A DNA stretch of 8,205 bases, from the NCBI GenBank assembly GCA_905234205.1, contig CAJOGG010000025.1, positions 10,439 to 18,643 on the forward strand, in the 5' to 3' direction. The stretch comes from an uncultured Synergistales bacterium. Lineage in GTDB: Bacteria > Synergistota > Synergistia > Synergistales > Aminobacteriaceae. Numbering within the stretch: the stretch's first letter is position 1; each line of letters opens with the position of its first letter. The translations under genes were made by a program, and so were the position numbers. Below, piece by piece: positions 1 to 6,602 of this stretch. Under the pieces are notes generated by a model. That model worked only from the letters and a program-made list of their open reading frames with translations, had not been told where the DNA came from and ran no database searches.

Positions 1-501
1 TTAGTAGTTTGTGTAGTGTTCGGAGCAGGGGCAGCTTTAGCCCAGCAGGTTAAGCCCAACGAGCAAGCGAAAGGGAATTTGCCCGCGAGAGTTCATCAAA
101 CGCGTGGTACTGACAGAAATTTTGAAGCTAACAGAGGCCCTAACAGAATGCCACAACATAACGGCCCACGCTTCTGTGAAGGAATGGGAATGCCAGGAGG
201 CAGAGCTTTACGTTTCACTCCGGATATGCCCAAGGAGATTCGCGCAAAAGTTGTTGAGCTTGCAAAACTCAAAATCGACCTTGAAGCAGCTATGTATGAC
301 AAGCCACTTAACAAGGCCAAGGTTATGGAACTTTATGCGAATGTTCAGAAGGTCAAAGCAGAGATTGAGGCCTGGAGATTTGAAACAATGCTCGAACGTG
401 GCGAAGAGTTCAAGATTCAAATGGAACTTAACAAGCAATATTCTCCAGAACCTCAGGGTAACGTCGAAGAAGTCAAAGAAGAACCCGAAAACGCCAACTA
501 G
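1..501 (+). CDS. Putative secreted Spy/CpxP-like helical periplasmic protein (5' end truncated by window)
   Basis: The frame is open from base 1, so the true start lies left of the window; a GTG at 16 is inside the signal peptide and is not a credible start. The first visible residues (LVVCVVFGAGAALA) are the hydrophobic core and Ala-x-Ala end of a Sec signal peptide, with cleavage likely before QQ at about visible residue 15. A basic, Asn/Pro/Gly-rich low-complexity stretch follows (about residues 16-70), then a charged helical region (about 72-147) with heptad-like Leu/Ala spacing and a helix-turn-helix break near DKPLN, and a short acidic tail rich in Glu. Small size, signal peptide and paired antiparallel helices are typical of the Spy/CpxP/Metal_resist group, periplasmic chaperones or envelope-stress and metal-responsive proteins. 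No clear LTxxQ motif is visible, so the family call is tentative. It ends in TAG just before a hairpin terminator and faces the oxidoreductase gene convergently. Confidence 0.6.
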   Translation, partial: LVVCVVFGAGAALAQQVKPNEQAKGNLPARVHQTRGTDRNFEANRGPNRMPQHNGPRFCEGMGMPGGRALRFTPDMPKEIRAKVVELAKLKIDLEAAMYDKPLNKAKVMELYANVQKVKAEIEAWRFETMLERGEEFKIQMELNKQYSPEPQGNVEEVKEEPENAN

Positions 502-517
502 TACATACATGTAAAGG

Positions 518-550
518 CTACCGTCATTTGCAAGTGGCGGTAGTTTGTTT
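518..550 (+). terminator. Rho-independent terminator between convergent genes
   Basis: Bases 518-543 form an uninterrupted 11-pair stem (with three G-T wobble pairs) closed by the loop TGCA at 529-532; the outer six pairs CTACCG/CGGTAG are perfect Watson-Crick. A T-rich run, TTTGTTT, follows at 544-550. This suits termination of the plus-strand gene ending at 501. Its T run overlaps the stop codon (549-551) of the minus-strand oxidoreductase. The same hairpin lies 5 nt past that stop, but in the minus direction it is followed only by CCTTTAC, so it would be a weaker terminator for that gene. Confidence 0.8.
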
Positions 551-2543
551 ATTTCACGCTCAACATAGCTTTCACTGTAACCTCAACAGCCTCACCGCGA
601 GTCATTTCCGTAGTTAATGGCAGCGATAACTTGAGATCCCCAACTATATTTCCTAAACGTTCGTTAAGAGTTTTTATATCGTCATCGTTGATTTTCTCGT
701 CAATTCCAAAGCGTCCTTGTGCCTTGTTGCCCGACACTAGCTGTAATAAATCCATGTTGTTAAGATAATGTCTAACCCCGTAAGCCCTCATTGAAGGATA
801 TTCGCGAGGCTCAATTAACTTGTAGAGTGTAGCCAACTGTACGGACTTGTAATACTTGCTAGTCTCTGGAACGTCAGAATACTTGCACAACGACAAATTA
901 ACGTCCGAATCCAGCAAGGCCTTCTGAACGTGAAACGCTTTAACTTGACTCGGCTGCTTGTCCTGTAAAATTGCTGTTGCTGCTAAAGCTCCGGCTGCTT
1001 GCCCCGTCATCATTGTTATTGGCTGTAACCTTAAGGCTCCAGCTGAAAGTCTTGACATTGATAAATTTTTCTCGGCCGCTATGAGTCCTTCAACGTCCTT
1101 TGGAATTAATATATCCATAGGCACCTGAAAATTTCCTCGTGGCGAATGAGCTTCAATATACTCGGCTTTCTCTCCTATATCGTCCTCCATGTTCTCGGAA
1201 GTATCGGAGTGATGAAGATCTAAGTTATAGCCACCAATTGCTATAGCGTCAGCAAATTCATTATTGTTATTTCCGTCCTTGTAGCTCAAAGAGTTTTCGA
1301 AGAGTTCTTGTGAAATTAAAACATGTTCCCCGATAATGCGGCGAGATTCTCTTACGTAAGGTCTTGGCGGCATATGTCGCGCTATTCGTTGCCACTCCTC
1401 CGGTAAATCCTTAGCTGCTTCGGGAAGTTCATTGTATTCGTTCTCGTCGATTGACCAAGGTTCTCCAAGTTCGTTTTGCATGTAATATATGAAATGTAGC
1501 GTCTTGATTAAAGCGTCGCGCTCGATTCTTTTGCGTAAAGTTTTGTCCTCTAAGTAGGCAATAGGAAGCCCGTACTGATTTCTCCAACGATATTGCCCCG
1601 GGTAATCATTGCCCCAGTTGACTCCAGTCTTAGTGTTTAATGGCCAGTTCTCGATACTAGCGTCATAATTTCCAGGCAAGAACGAGTCAGGCAAGCCGCG
1701 ATAAACGTTATGCGAGACAAAATTTACTGGCATCTGCACAGGGAACACGCCTTTGAAGTCATTGCCATTTTTAGTTACGTATTTCTCGTAGTTCCATTTG
1801 GCTTGATCGTAATTAGGCAAAGAATTTTTCGGGCGTAAATGTTCAGGTATTCCTTCGGGATATTTGCGAATGATTGCGGGCCAAGTTATATCTTGAATCA
1901 TTGATTTAGGGTTAATCCTTGATGATAGAGAGTTCCCAACTCTGTATTCAGCTCCGACCAATGGCAATATATCCCCGTATTCTGTTGCGTCGATTAAGAT
2001 TTTGCAGGTTACGTTGTGTTTCCCTTCAGGCGTTTGAATTATCACGCTGTTGATCTTTTTGCTCTCTTTTACCCCGTTTGCGTTGGCTGTGATTATTTTT
2101 TCGCTGTCTACTCCGACGATCTCGCTCCCGAATAATATATCCGGAGCATCTTCACCCATTGCCATTTGCATTAGAATTTTGTGCCCCACATGAGGCTCAA
2201 AGGCTTTGCTGTCTTCACGCCAATCACTGGTCGCTATAGATTTTCCTCGTGCCGCATAATATTCTTCAACGCGATTGATAAATTCCAGGTACAAACCGCT
2301 TGATTCAGTGCACATATCGTCCATAGTTGAGACCCCCGAAGCAACAGCTTGGCCGCCTAAATATTGTGTATCCTCAATAACCAAGACATTAACACCCATT
2401 CTTGAAGCTTGAATAGCCGCCGCCATTCCCCCTGTACCTGCTCCAGCTATAACGATGTCGTAATCGTCTCGTAAGTTCTGTGCAGCAAAACATGAATTTA
2501 CACACAGCATAAATATTGCGAGCGCTAAAATTTTTCGTGTCAT
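549..2543 (-). CDS. Secreted FAD-dependent oxidoreductase with SLH-like C-terminal region
   Basis: The 664-residue protein starts with a Sec signal peptide (MTRKILALAIFMLCVNSCFA, cleavage near residue 20-21). VNSC at 15-18 is a poor lipobox, so a soluble or surface product is favoured. A Rossmann FAD-binding fold follows: GAGTGG at 34-39 with the ribose-binding acidic residue E57 ending strand 2. Further blocks fit the FAD_oxidored family (PF12831): GGQAVASG near 63-70, RESRRIIGEH at 398-407, and the C-terminal FAD segment around 473-522 with SRLSAGALRLQP and GQAAGALAA. Substrate cannot be inferred; related proteins act on varied small molecules outside the cytoplasm. Residues about 553-664 lie beyond the oxidoreductase fold and look like divergent S-layer homology repeats (YSDVPETSKYYKSV; later MTRGEAVEVTVKAM). 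The ATG at 2541-2543 has AAGGAGA 7 nt upstream. It lies 12 nt after the Mrr gene with no room for its own intergenic promoter, so co-transcription is likely. Confidence 0.88.
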   Translation of the reverse strand: MTRKILALAIFMLCVNSCFAAQNLRDDYDIVIAGAGTGGMAAAIQASRMGVNVLVIEDTQYLGGQAVASGVSTMDDMCTESSGLYLEFINRVEEYYAARGKSIATSDWREDSKAFEPHVGHKILMQMAMGEDAPDILFGSEIVGVDSEKIITANANGVKESKKINSVIIQTPEGKHNVTCKILIDATEYGDILPLVGAEYRVGNSLSSRINPKSMIQDITWPAIIRKYPEGIPEHLRPKNSLPNYDQAKWNYEKYVTKNGNDFKGVFPVQMPVNFVSHNVYRGLPDSFLPGNYDASIENWPLNTKTGVNWGNDYPGQYRWRNQYGLPIAYLEDKTLRKRIERDALIKTLHFIYYMQNELGEPWSIDENEYNELPEAAKDLPEEWQRIARHMPPRPYVRESRRIIGEHVLISQELFENSLSYKDGNNNNEFADAIAIGGYNLDLHHSDTSENMEDDIGEKAEYIEAHSPRGNFQVPMDILIPKDVEGLIAAEKNLSMSRLSAGALRLQPITMMTGQAAGALAATAILQDKQPSQVKAFHVQKALLDSDVNLSLCKYSDVPETSKYYKSVQLATLYKLIEPREYPSMRAYGVRHYLNNMDLLQLVSGNKAQGRFGIDEKINDDDIKTLNERLGNIVGDLKLSLPLTTEMTRGEAVEVTVKAMLSVK

Positions 2544-2550
2544 TATAATT

Positions 2551-2557
2551 TCTCCTT
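2551..2557 (-). promoter_or_regulatory. Ribosome binding site of the oxidoreductase, overlapping the mrr-like stop codon
   Basis: On the minus strand AAGGAGA ends 7 nt before the ATG at 2543. Its first bases are part of the TAA stop codon (2556-2558) of the upstream Mrr-type gene. This placement suggests translational coupling and confirms the chosen start, which also gives a correct signal peptide. Confidence 0.8.
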
Positions 2558-3476
2558 AATTGTCAATTGCAAAATAGTCTGAATCGATTCGTTTTATGGC
2601 ATAAGTTGTAACAGTTGTAACTCCTAAATTATATTCAATCATGTAATTAGCCAGCTCCCGTCCGTCAATCAACACTATCTTGTGATTAAGTTGCTTCTTC
2701 ACAAAATCTCGTGCCCCTTGAGTAAATTGTCCTGTCGTTATGAATAAGCCCTTAGTTGCTCCCTTGCCAGCTAATGCACCCAAAAATTTTTGTATTTCGG
2801 GAGTGCTAATCTTTGAATCATTCTTCCACTTTTTCGCCTGCGTGTATATCGAGTCAAAGCCCAATCGATCAGCTTTCACAAAACCGTCAATGCCTTCATC
2901 TCTGCTCTTGGGGGTAACGGCGTCTTCATTCTGTTGCAAAGTTCCATAGCCCATTTTTATGAGCAAGTCCACAACCAAGCGTTCAAAGTCATAATTATTC
3001 ATGACCGAAATTTCTGCTAATAATTCATCAGCGAGTGCTGAGTTTAATTCATTGATTGCATACTTGATAGCTTCTTGTGGGCTTTGTGTTGAGTCCGCAG
3101 TGTCATTTATTGTAACGTCGTCTTCGTTTTCACAGTTATCATTATCGTTATAATCGTTCATAAGCTGGCGGACATACTCAAGAGTCATAGCTTCCGGTCC
3201 TCGTTGTAATGCTTGCAGGCCAAGCTCTGTAATCTGGAAAGAAGACTGTTCAGGACTTGTGATCAATCCCGCTTTCTTCAAATACGTACGTGCCACACCG
3301 ACTATATTGTTACTGAAAATATTTGTGCCGCTTGGATATTTAGCGTTTTTCTCTTCTTCGGTCAAATTGAATTTGTCAGCACAATACCCTGTAATCTCGT
3401 TTAATTTATGCTTTTGACCGTCGCGCAATGCTTCTAAAAACGTGTAGAATAGTTCGTAATACTTAGGTATGCCCAT
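2556..3476 (-). CDS. mrr: Mrr-type (type IV-like) restriction endonuclease
   Basis: At 306 residues it is essentially the length of E. coli Mrr, and has the same two-part architecture. Residues 1-90 match the Mrr_N winged-helix region (start MGIPKYYELF; later GLITSPEQSSFQIT and TELGLQAL), expected to bind DNA. An acidic, Asn/Asp-rich linker follows at about 107-128. Residues about 158-290 form the Mrr catalytic domain of the PD-(D/E)xK superfamily: E165 in NNYDFERLV, the metal-binding D197 in RDEGIDGF, and the QxK variant Q213-A-K215 in YTQAKKW, then STPEIQKFLGAL and KGLFITTGQFT. All expected active-site residues are present, so it should be active. Known family members cleave methylated DNA or respond to foreign methylation and high pressure; the recognition specificity here cannot be read from sequence. 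The ATG has a perfect AGGAGG. It lies 59 nt after the last recombinase gene and 12 nt before the oxidoreductase. Confidence 0.9.
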   Translation of the reverse strand: MGIPKYYELFYTFLEALRDGQKHKLNEITGYCADKFNLTEEEKNAKYPSGTNIFSNNIVGVARTYLKKAGLITSPEQSSFQITELGLQALQRGPEAMTLEYVRQLMNDYNDNDNCENEDDVTINDTADSTQSPQEAIKYAINELNSALADELLAEISVMNNYDFERLVVDLLIKMGYGTLQQNEDAVTPKSRDEGIDGFVKADRLGFDSIYTQAKKWKNDSKISTPEIQKFLGALAGKGATKGLFITTGQFTQGARDFVKKQLNHKIVLIDGRELANYMIEYNLGVTTVTTYAIKRIDSDYFAIDN

Positions 3477-3484
3477 GAATAAAT

Positions 3485-3490
3485 CCTCCT
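3485..3490 (-). promoter_or_regulatory. Consensus Shine-Dalgarno site of the mrr-like gene
   Basis: AGGAGG on the minus strand, 8 nt upstream of the ATG at 3474-3476. It is the strongest ribosome binding site in the window and fixes the start, which preserves the complete Mrr_N domain. Confidence 0.85.
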
Positions 3491-3507
3491 GTTGTCATTG
3501 AGATTTC

Positions 3508-3516
3508 ATTTTATCA
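3508..3516 (-). promoter_or_regulatory. Possible extended -10 promoter for mrr-like gene
   Basis: The 59-nt gap between the last recombinase stop (3536) and the Mrr start (3476) holds TGATAAAAT on the minus strand, an extended -10 element (TGnTAAAAT, one mismatch to TATAAT). No good -35 is found at 16-18 bp spacing, which extended -10 promoters tolerate. A start near 3501 would give a short leader of about 25 nt containing AGGAGG. I see no terminator hairpin in this gap, so read-through from the recombinase operon is also possible. Confidence 0.35.
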
Positions 3517-3535
3517 AATTGTTACGTATTTTTCC

Positions 3536-4729
3536 CTAATCAATCATGTATATTTTATCTAGTTCAGCCTCGTAAAAACTTTGCTCAAAATGTTCAGCCA
3601 TGATATTTACAAGTTGCTCGGTGTTCTTTGAGGCAGGATACACATAATTACTTGTAGAACTATGATCAACGTGCCCGAGATAATACTGACTTGCTAGCAT
3701 TGAAACATTCTCGGCCAAGATAGTAGCAGTTGTTCGCCTTAAACTATGAAGAGTTACTTCAGGATTCGATGTCTCCTTCATGATAGCCTTGAAATCCTGC
3801 GCTACTAAATGACGGCTAAGAGGTTGGCCTTTATGGTCAGTGAAAACTAGGTTATATTGATTGTTCCATTTGGGATAAAAAATTTCCTGACATTCTTGAA
3901 TATCCTTCTGTCGCTCAAAATAATAAACCGCGCATTCTGGAATTGTGAGTTTTCGATCAAGTCTAGTTTTCGTGGATTTTTGTATGTTACCATTTATGTC
4001 TAGTTGTTGCGAGATTATTACGGTCCTGTTCTCTAAGTCAACCTGATCCCAACTTAGTCCAAGCGCTTCGCCAAATCTTAAGGCTAGTAATAAAATAATT
4101 GCGTACGCTCCTGAATATAAATGATCTTTTTCGACGACTAAGAGCTTGTAAATCTGATCCTGTTTCAAGATTGGTTTCTCGGGCTTATTAGTTACGTAGG
4201 CTTGAGCATACTTGCATGGATTACAGGCTATGTAACCTTTTTTGCACGCATAATCTAAACTGCATTTCAATATACTAAAAACCGTTTGCCCATTGCAGGA
4301 ATAATTGAACTTATTCATAATTTCGGTCTGTATATTCACGATGTCTTCATGCTTTAAGTTCTTAATAAAGACTTGACCAAGTCTAGGGATTAAATAGCGT
4401 TTAGAAAAATTCCGTAATGATTTTACATATTGTTCAGAGATTTTTCCCTTCTTGTAGTCAATGTATTCATTCAATAATTGCTCTAACGTTATCTCGTTGG
4501 ATATAAGATTCAGTTGGTCGTCATTCAAGCAGATTGACTCGTTGATTTTGTTTTGTACCTCATGATTATTTTTGCCGGTGTAGTCATGTTGAATCTGTTT
4601 ACCTGAATAATAATCTGTTGCGACTGTAATTTTCACATGCTTGCTTGAGTACTCTTTGCCGACCTTAGATTTTATTCGCTTCTCCTTCAACGGGTATAAT
4701 TTTTCGCCTGCGATAACATATTCATTCAT
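3536..4729 (-). CDS. Tyrosine recombinase with arm-binding-like N-terminus, active site intact
   Basis: The 397-residue protein has the classical phage/ICE integrase plan. Residues about 20-65 (HVKITVATDYYSGKQIQ region) resemble the AP2-like arm-type DNA-binding domain; about 80-180 form the SAM-like core-binding domain; about 186-380 form the catalytic domain. All six catalytic positions are visible: R218 in LALRFGEALGLSW, K254 in STKTRLDRK, H328 and R331 in LHSLRRTTAT, H353 in YYLGHVD, and the nucleophile Y362 in TSNYVYP, nine residues after H353. It is therefore expected to be competent for strand cleavage and rejoining. Its start overlaps the stop of the preceding dead recombinase by one base (TAATG); AGGGAG at 4741-4746, 11 nt upstream, could also recruit ribosomes. 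Wording such as GLSW, VDLEN and ISQQL is shared with the 319-residue recombinase at 5643-6602, marking them as paralogues. Confidence 0.92.
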   Translation of the reverse strand: MNEYVIAGEKLYPLKEKRIKSKVGKEYSSKHVKITVATDYYSGKQIQHDYTGKNNHEVQNKINESICLNDDQLNLISNEITLEQLLNEYIDYKKGKISEQYVKSLRNFSKRYLIPRLGQVFIKNLKHEDIVNIQTEIMNKFNYSCNGQTVFSILKCSLDYACKKGYIACNPCKYAQAYVTNKPEKPILKQDQIYKLLVVEKDHLYSGAYAIILLLALRFGEALGLSWDQVDLENRTVIISQQLDINGNIQKSTKTRLDRKLTIPECAVYYFERQKDIQECQEIFYPKWNNQYNLVFTDHKGQPLSRHLVAQDFKAIMKETSNPEVTLHSLRRTTATILAENVSMLASQYYLGHVDHSSTSNYVYPASKNTEQLVNIMAEHFEQSFYEAELDKIYMID

Positions 4730-5652
4730 TACTTGGCCAACTCCCTGTAATAATCATCACTAGCTTGTATATCCTTCATGTTATTATGGCAAGCCAGAGC
4801 AAACAAGTTCACGTTGTAGTCAGTTTTGTAACCATAATAACGTTTTAGAACTATAGGGTTCACTTTATACTTTAGAGCATTGATGCCAAAGTTTGACATT
4901 AAGTCAATGAGATAGAAATCATAAATTCCAGAACTTTCACGAATCAGTTTATAATCTTCAGGGTAAATTCTTTGAAGCCTATTGTTGTATATATCAGTGA
5001 AGATGAAATTGCTCTCGTGGTCAGGAAAATTTTTGTTCTTCTCGCGTTGTTTATTGATAGCTACTTCTACGAGTTTACACGAAATTTTCGATAATGGTAC
5101 GGTTCTGACGTTGGCTTTTGCGTTTCTTGCTTTGGCGTAATATTGATTAGCTCTCCTGGAAATAGTAAGAGTTTTATTGTCCTTTGAATAATCATTAATT
5201 TGACACTCTAGTAAGCTTGAAAATTGAAGTCCAGTAAACATGCAGAGCGTATATAATTCAGGGTATTTTGTTAATTGGAAGGCTCGCAATAACTTAACTT
5301 CTTGTTCATGCGAAAATATTCGTTTCTCCGATTTATCAACTACAATAGGTTTTAACCCATTGGATATATCTTCATTCACAAGCCTATCACTAGCTGCCTG
5401 ATGGAATAACTTTCTGATTAACGCACACATCATAGAGACTTTATATTTTGAATTTCCCGAAGACAACATATTACGAACAGCTCTTTCTAAATCCGAGGCG
5501 CTGACGTCGGTGACTTTTATCATTCCTATTTCTGGCAACATGCATTGAGTGAAATATTTCTCGTAAATATCTGGCCTGCTGTAAAATTTCAGTACGCTAT
5601 CCTTTTTGAGCTTCCAGTAATCTGCAACAGTGATATAAACCGTCACGAACAT
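4729..5652 (-). CDS. Catalytically inactive tyrosine recombinase paralogue
   Basis: The 307-residue protein aligns along its whole length with the 319-residue recombinase encoded just upstream: SAM-like core-binding region about 8-100, catalytic-like domain about 112-300. The catalytic positions are almost all replaced: Arg I is Q143 (FTGLQFSSLLE), the box II His and Arg are F246 and I249 (DFYLIDL), the second His is Y275 (YYGYKTD), and the nucleophilic Tyr is F284, exactly nine residues on. Only the beta-hairpin Lys (K179) seems kept. Strand cleavage should be impossible, yet the frame is intact, which suggests a structural, DNA-binding or regulatory role in a recombinase complex. It lacks an arm-binding domain. 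The ATG at 5650-5652 lies inside the previous gene (10-nt overlap) with AAGGAAG at 5660-5666. It is rather AT-rich (19 G+C of 60 in 4921-4980). Early decay without a stop codon is the alternative. Confidence 0.82.
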   Translation of the reverse strand: MFVTVYITVADYWKLKKDSVLKFYSRPDIYEKYFTQCMLPEIGMIKVTDVSASDLERAVRNMLSSGNSKYKVSMMCALIRKLFHQAASDRLVNEDISNGLKPIVVDKSEKRIFSHEQEVKLLRAFQLTKYPELYTLCMFTGLQFSSLLECQINDYSKDNKTLTISRRANQYYAKARNAKANVRTVPLSKISCKLVEVAINKQREKNKNFPDHESNFIFTDIYNNRLQRIYPEDYKLIRESSGIYDFYLIDLMSNFGINALKYKVNPIVLKRYYGYKTDYNVNLFALACHNNMKDIQASDDYYRELAK

Positions 5653-6602
5653 GTCATCACTTCCTTCATGTACACCGCGAAAAATTCATCGAGAGCTTTA
5701 GCGGCCGTTTGTCTTTCCTGAAGCGATACAGTCGGATAATGTCCAGTCGTGTTTAATGACCTGTGCCCCAAAACTTCTTTGACCAGGAAAATATCTTTCG
5801 TGTTATATAAAAGCGTCGTTGCTGTGGTGTGCCTCAAACTATGCGGAGTAACATCACTGCGCCCTATTCTATACATAAACTTATTAAACTGATAATAAAA
5901 CGCTGCGTAAAGGATTCCGCGCCCGTCTTTCTCCGTGAATACAAGCTTGTCAGGATTCTCAACGTAAAAATTTTTCTGATCCCTTAACAAATCTTGCGCT
6001 ATATCTGGTAAAGGCAAAACACGATTTTCACGAGTTTTTGTGTATGGCAATAAGGCATTGTTAGTTTTTCCGTCCTTGTAATATGAAGTCAACTGCTGCG
6101 ATATAGTTACTTTGCCGTTCTCGAGATCAACATTATTCCAACTTAGGCCAAGTGTTTCACCAATCCTCAAGCCTAGGAACAACGTAAACAATAACGCCCT
6201 CACATAAACGGATTCATCTTTGAAGCCAAGCAACGCTTTTATATCGTCGTCGTTAAGTATAGCTATGTTCTTGCGCTTAGATTTTGTTGGTTGTGCTAAT
6301 GATGCTGGATTGCGAGTGATTAAATTATGTTCAACAGCTCCCTGCATTATCATATTCAAGATCGTTTTAATCATTGAGCTTCGTGACTCTTTAACGTTCA
6401 GAGCATCAATAAATCCCTGGATATCATCAAGACTCACTTGCGACAAAATTTTCTCGACAAAGACAGGCTGAATTACCCGCGATATAATTTCCTCATACTT
6501 AGCATTAGTCGTAAGACTTCTTGAGTAGTTCGTAGACTCCAGCCAATAATCACACCAATCGTTAAAGCTCATGTCAGGAGATAACTTTATAGTAGATTTC
6601 AT
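5643..6602 (-). CDS. Tyrosine recombinase without arm-binding domain, active site intact
   Basis: The 319-residue protein begins directly with the SAM-like core-binding domain (about 10-105) and continues with a full catalytic domain (about 112-310). Catalytic residues are R146 (LGLRIGETLGLSW), K189 (PYTKTRENR), H254 and R257 (PHSLRHTTAT), H280 (LGHRS) and nucleophile Y289 (TTGHYP). It should be an active strand-exchange enzyme, in length and layout closer to XerC/D or the simple recombinases of RIT-type elements than to lambda-like integrases. The start at 6602 is chosen because GAGGA lies 8 nt upstream; an ATG at 6570-6572, directly after the previous stop, has no ribosome binding site. It overlaps the preceding gene by 29 nt and the following one by 10 nt, so the three are probably translated in a coupled way. 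Confidence 0.92.
   Translation of the reverse strand: MKSTIKLSPDMSFNDWCDYWLESTNYSRSLTTNAKYEEIISRVIQPVFVEKILSQVSLDDIQGFIDALNVKESRSSMIKTILNMIMQGAVEHNLITRNPASLAQPTKSKRKNIAILNDDDIKALLGFKDESVYVRALLFTLFLGLRIGETLGLSWNNVDLENGKVTISQQLTSYYKDGKTNNALLPYTKTRENRVLPLPDIAQDLLRDQKNFYVENPDKLVFTEKDGRGILYAAFYYQFNKFMYRIGRSDVTPHSLRHTTATTLLYNTKDIFLVKEVLGHRSLNTTGHYPTVSLQERQTAAKALDEFFAVYMKEVMTCS

Noticed and set aside
104..514. Alternative-frame open stretches, such as the +2 frame over the first gene and the minus-strand stretch 208-510
   Set aside because: They overlap the gene with a clear signal peptide and helical pattern, have no domain-like character and no good ribosome binding sites; they are frame shadows.
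1351..1360. Perfect 10-base palindrome CTTACGTAAG found here and again at 8189-8198, considered as a paired recombination or regulator site
   Set aside because: Both copies lie inside coding sequence and both contain the Tyr/Val codon pattern that makes TACGTA common in this window (also near 1780, 3286, 3523 and 4192). No flanking similarity is visible.
2558..2568. Inverted repeat AATTG-T-CAATT at the mrr 3' end as an attachment site core
   Set aside because: It is short and AT-rich, and I found no convincing second copy in the window, so an att call is not supported; mentioned only as a possible boundary mark.
4729..5652. Calling the inactive recombinase a pseudogene
   Set aside because: Complete frame, family-typical length, plausible ribosome binding site and tight junctions on both sides; substitution of catalytic residues alone does not show decay.
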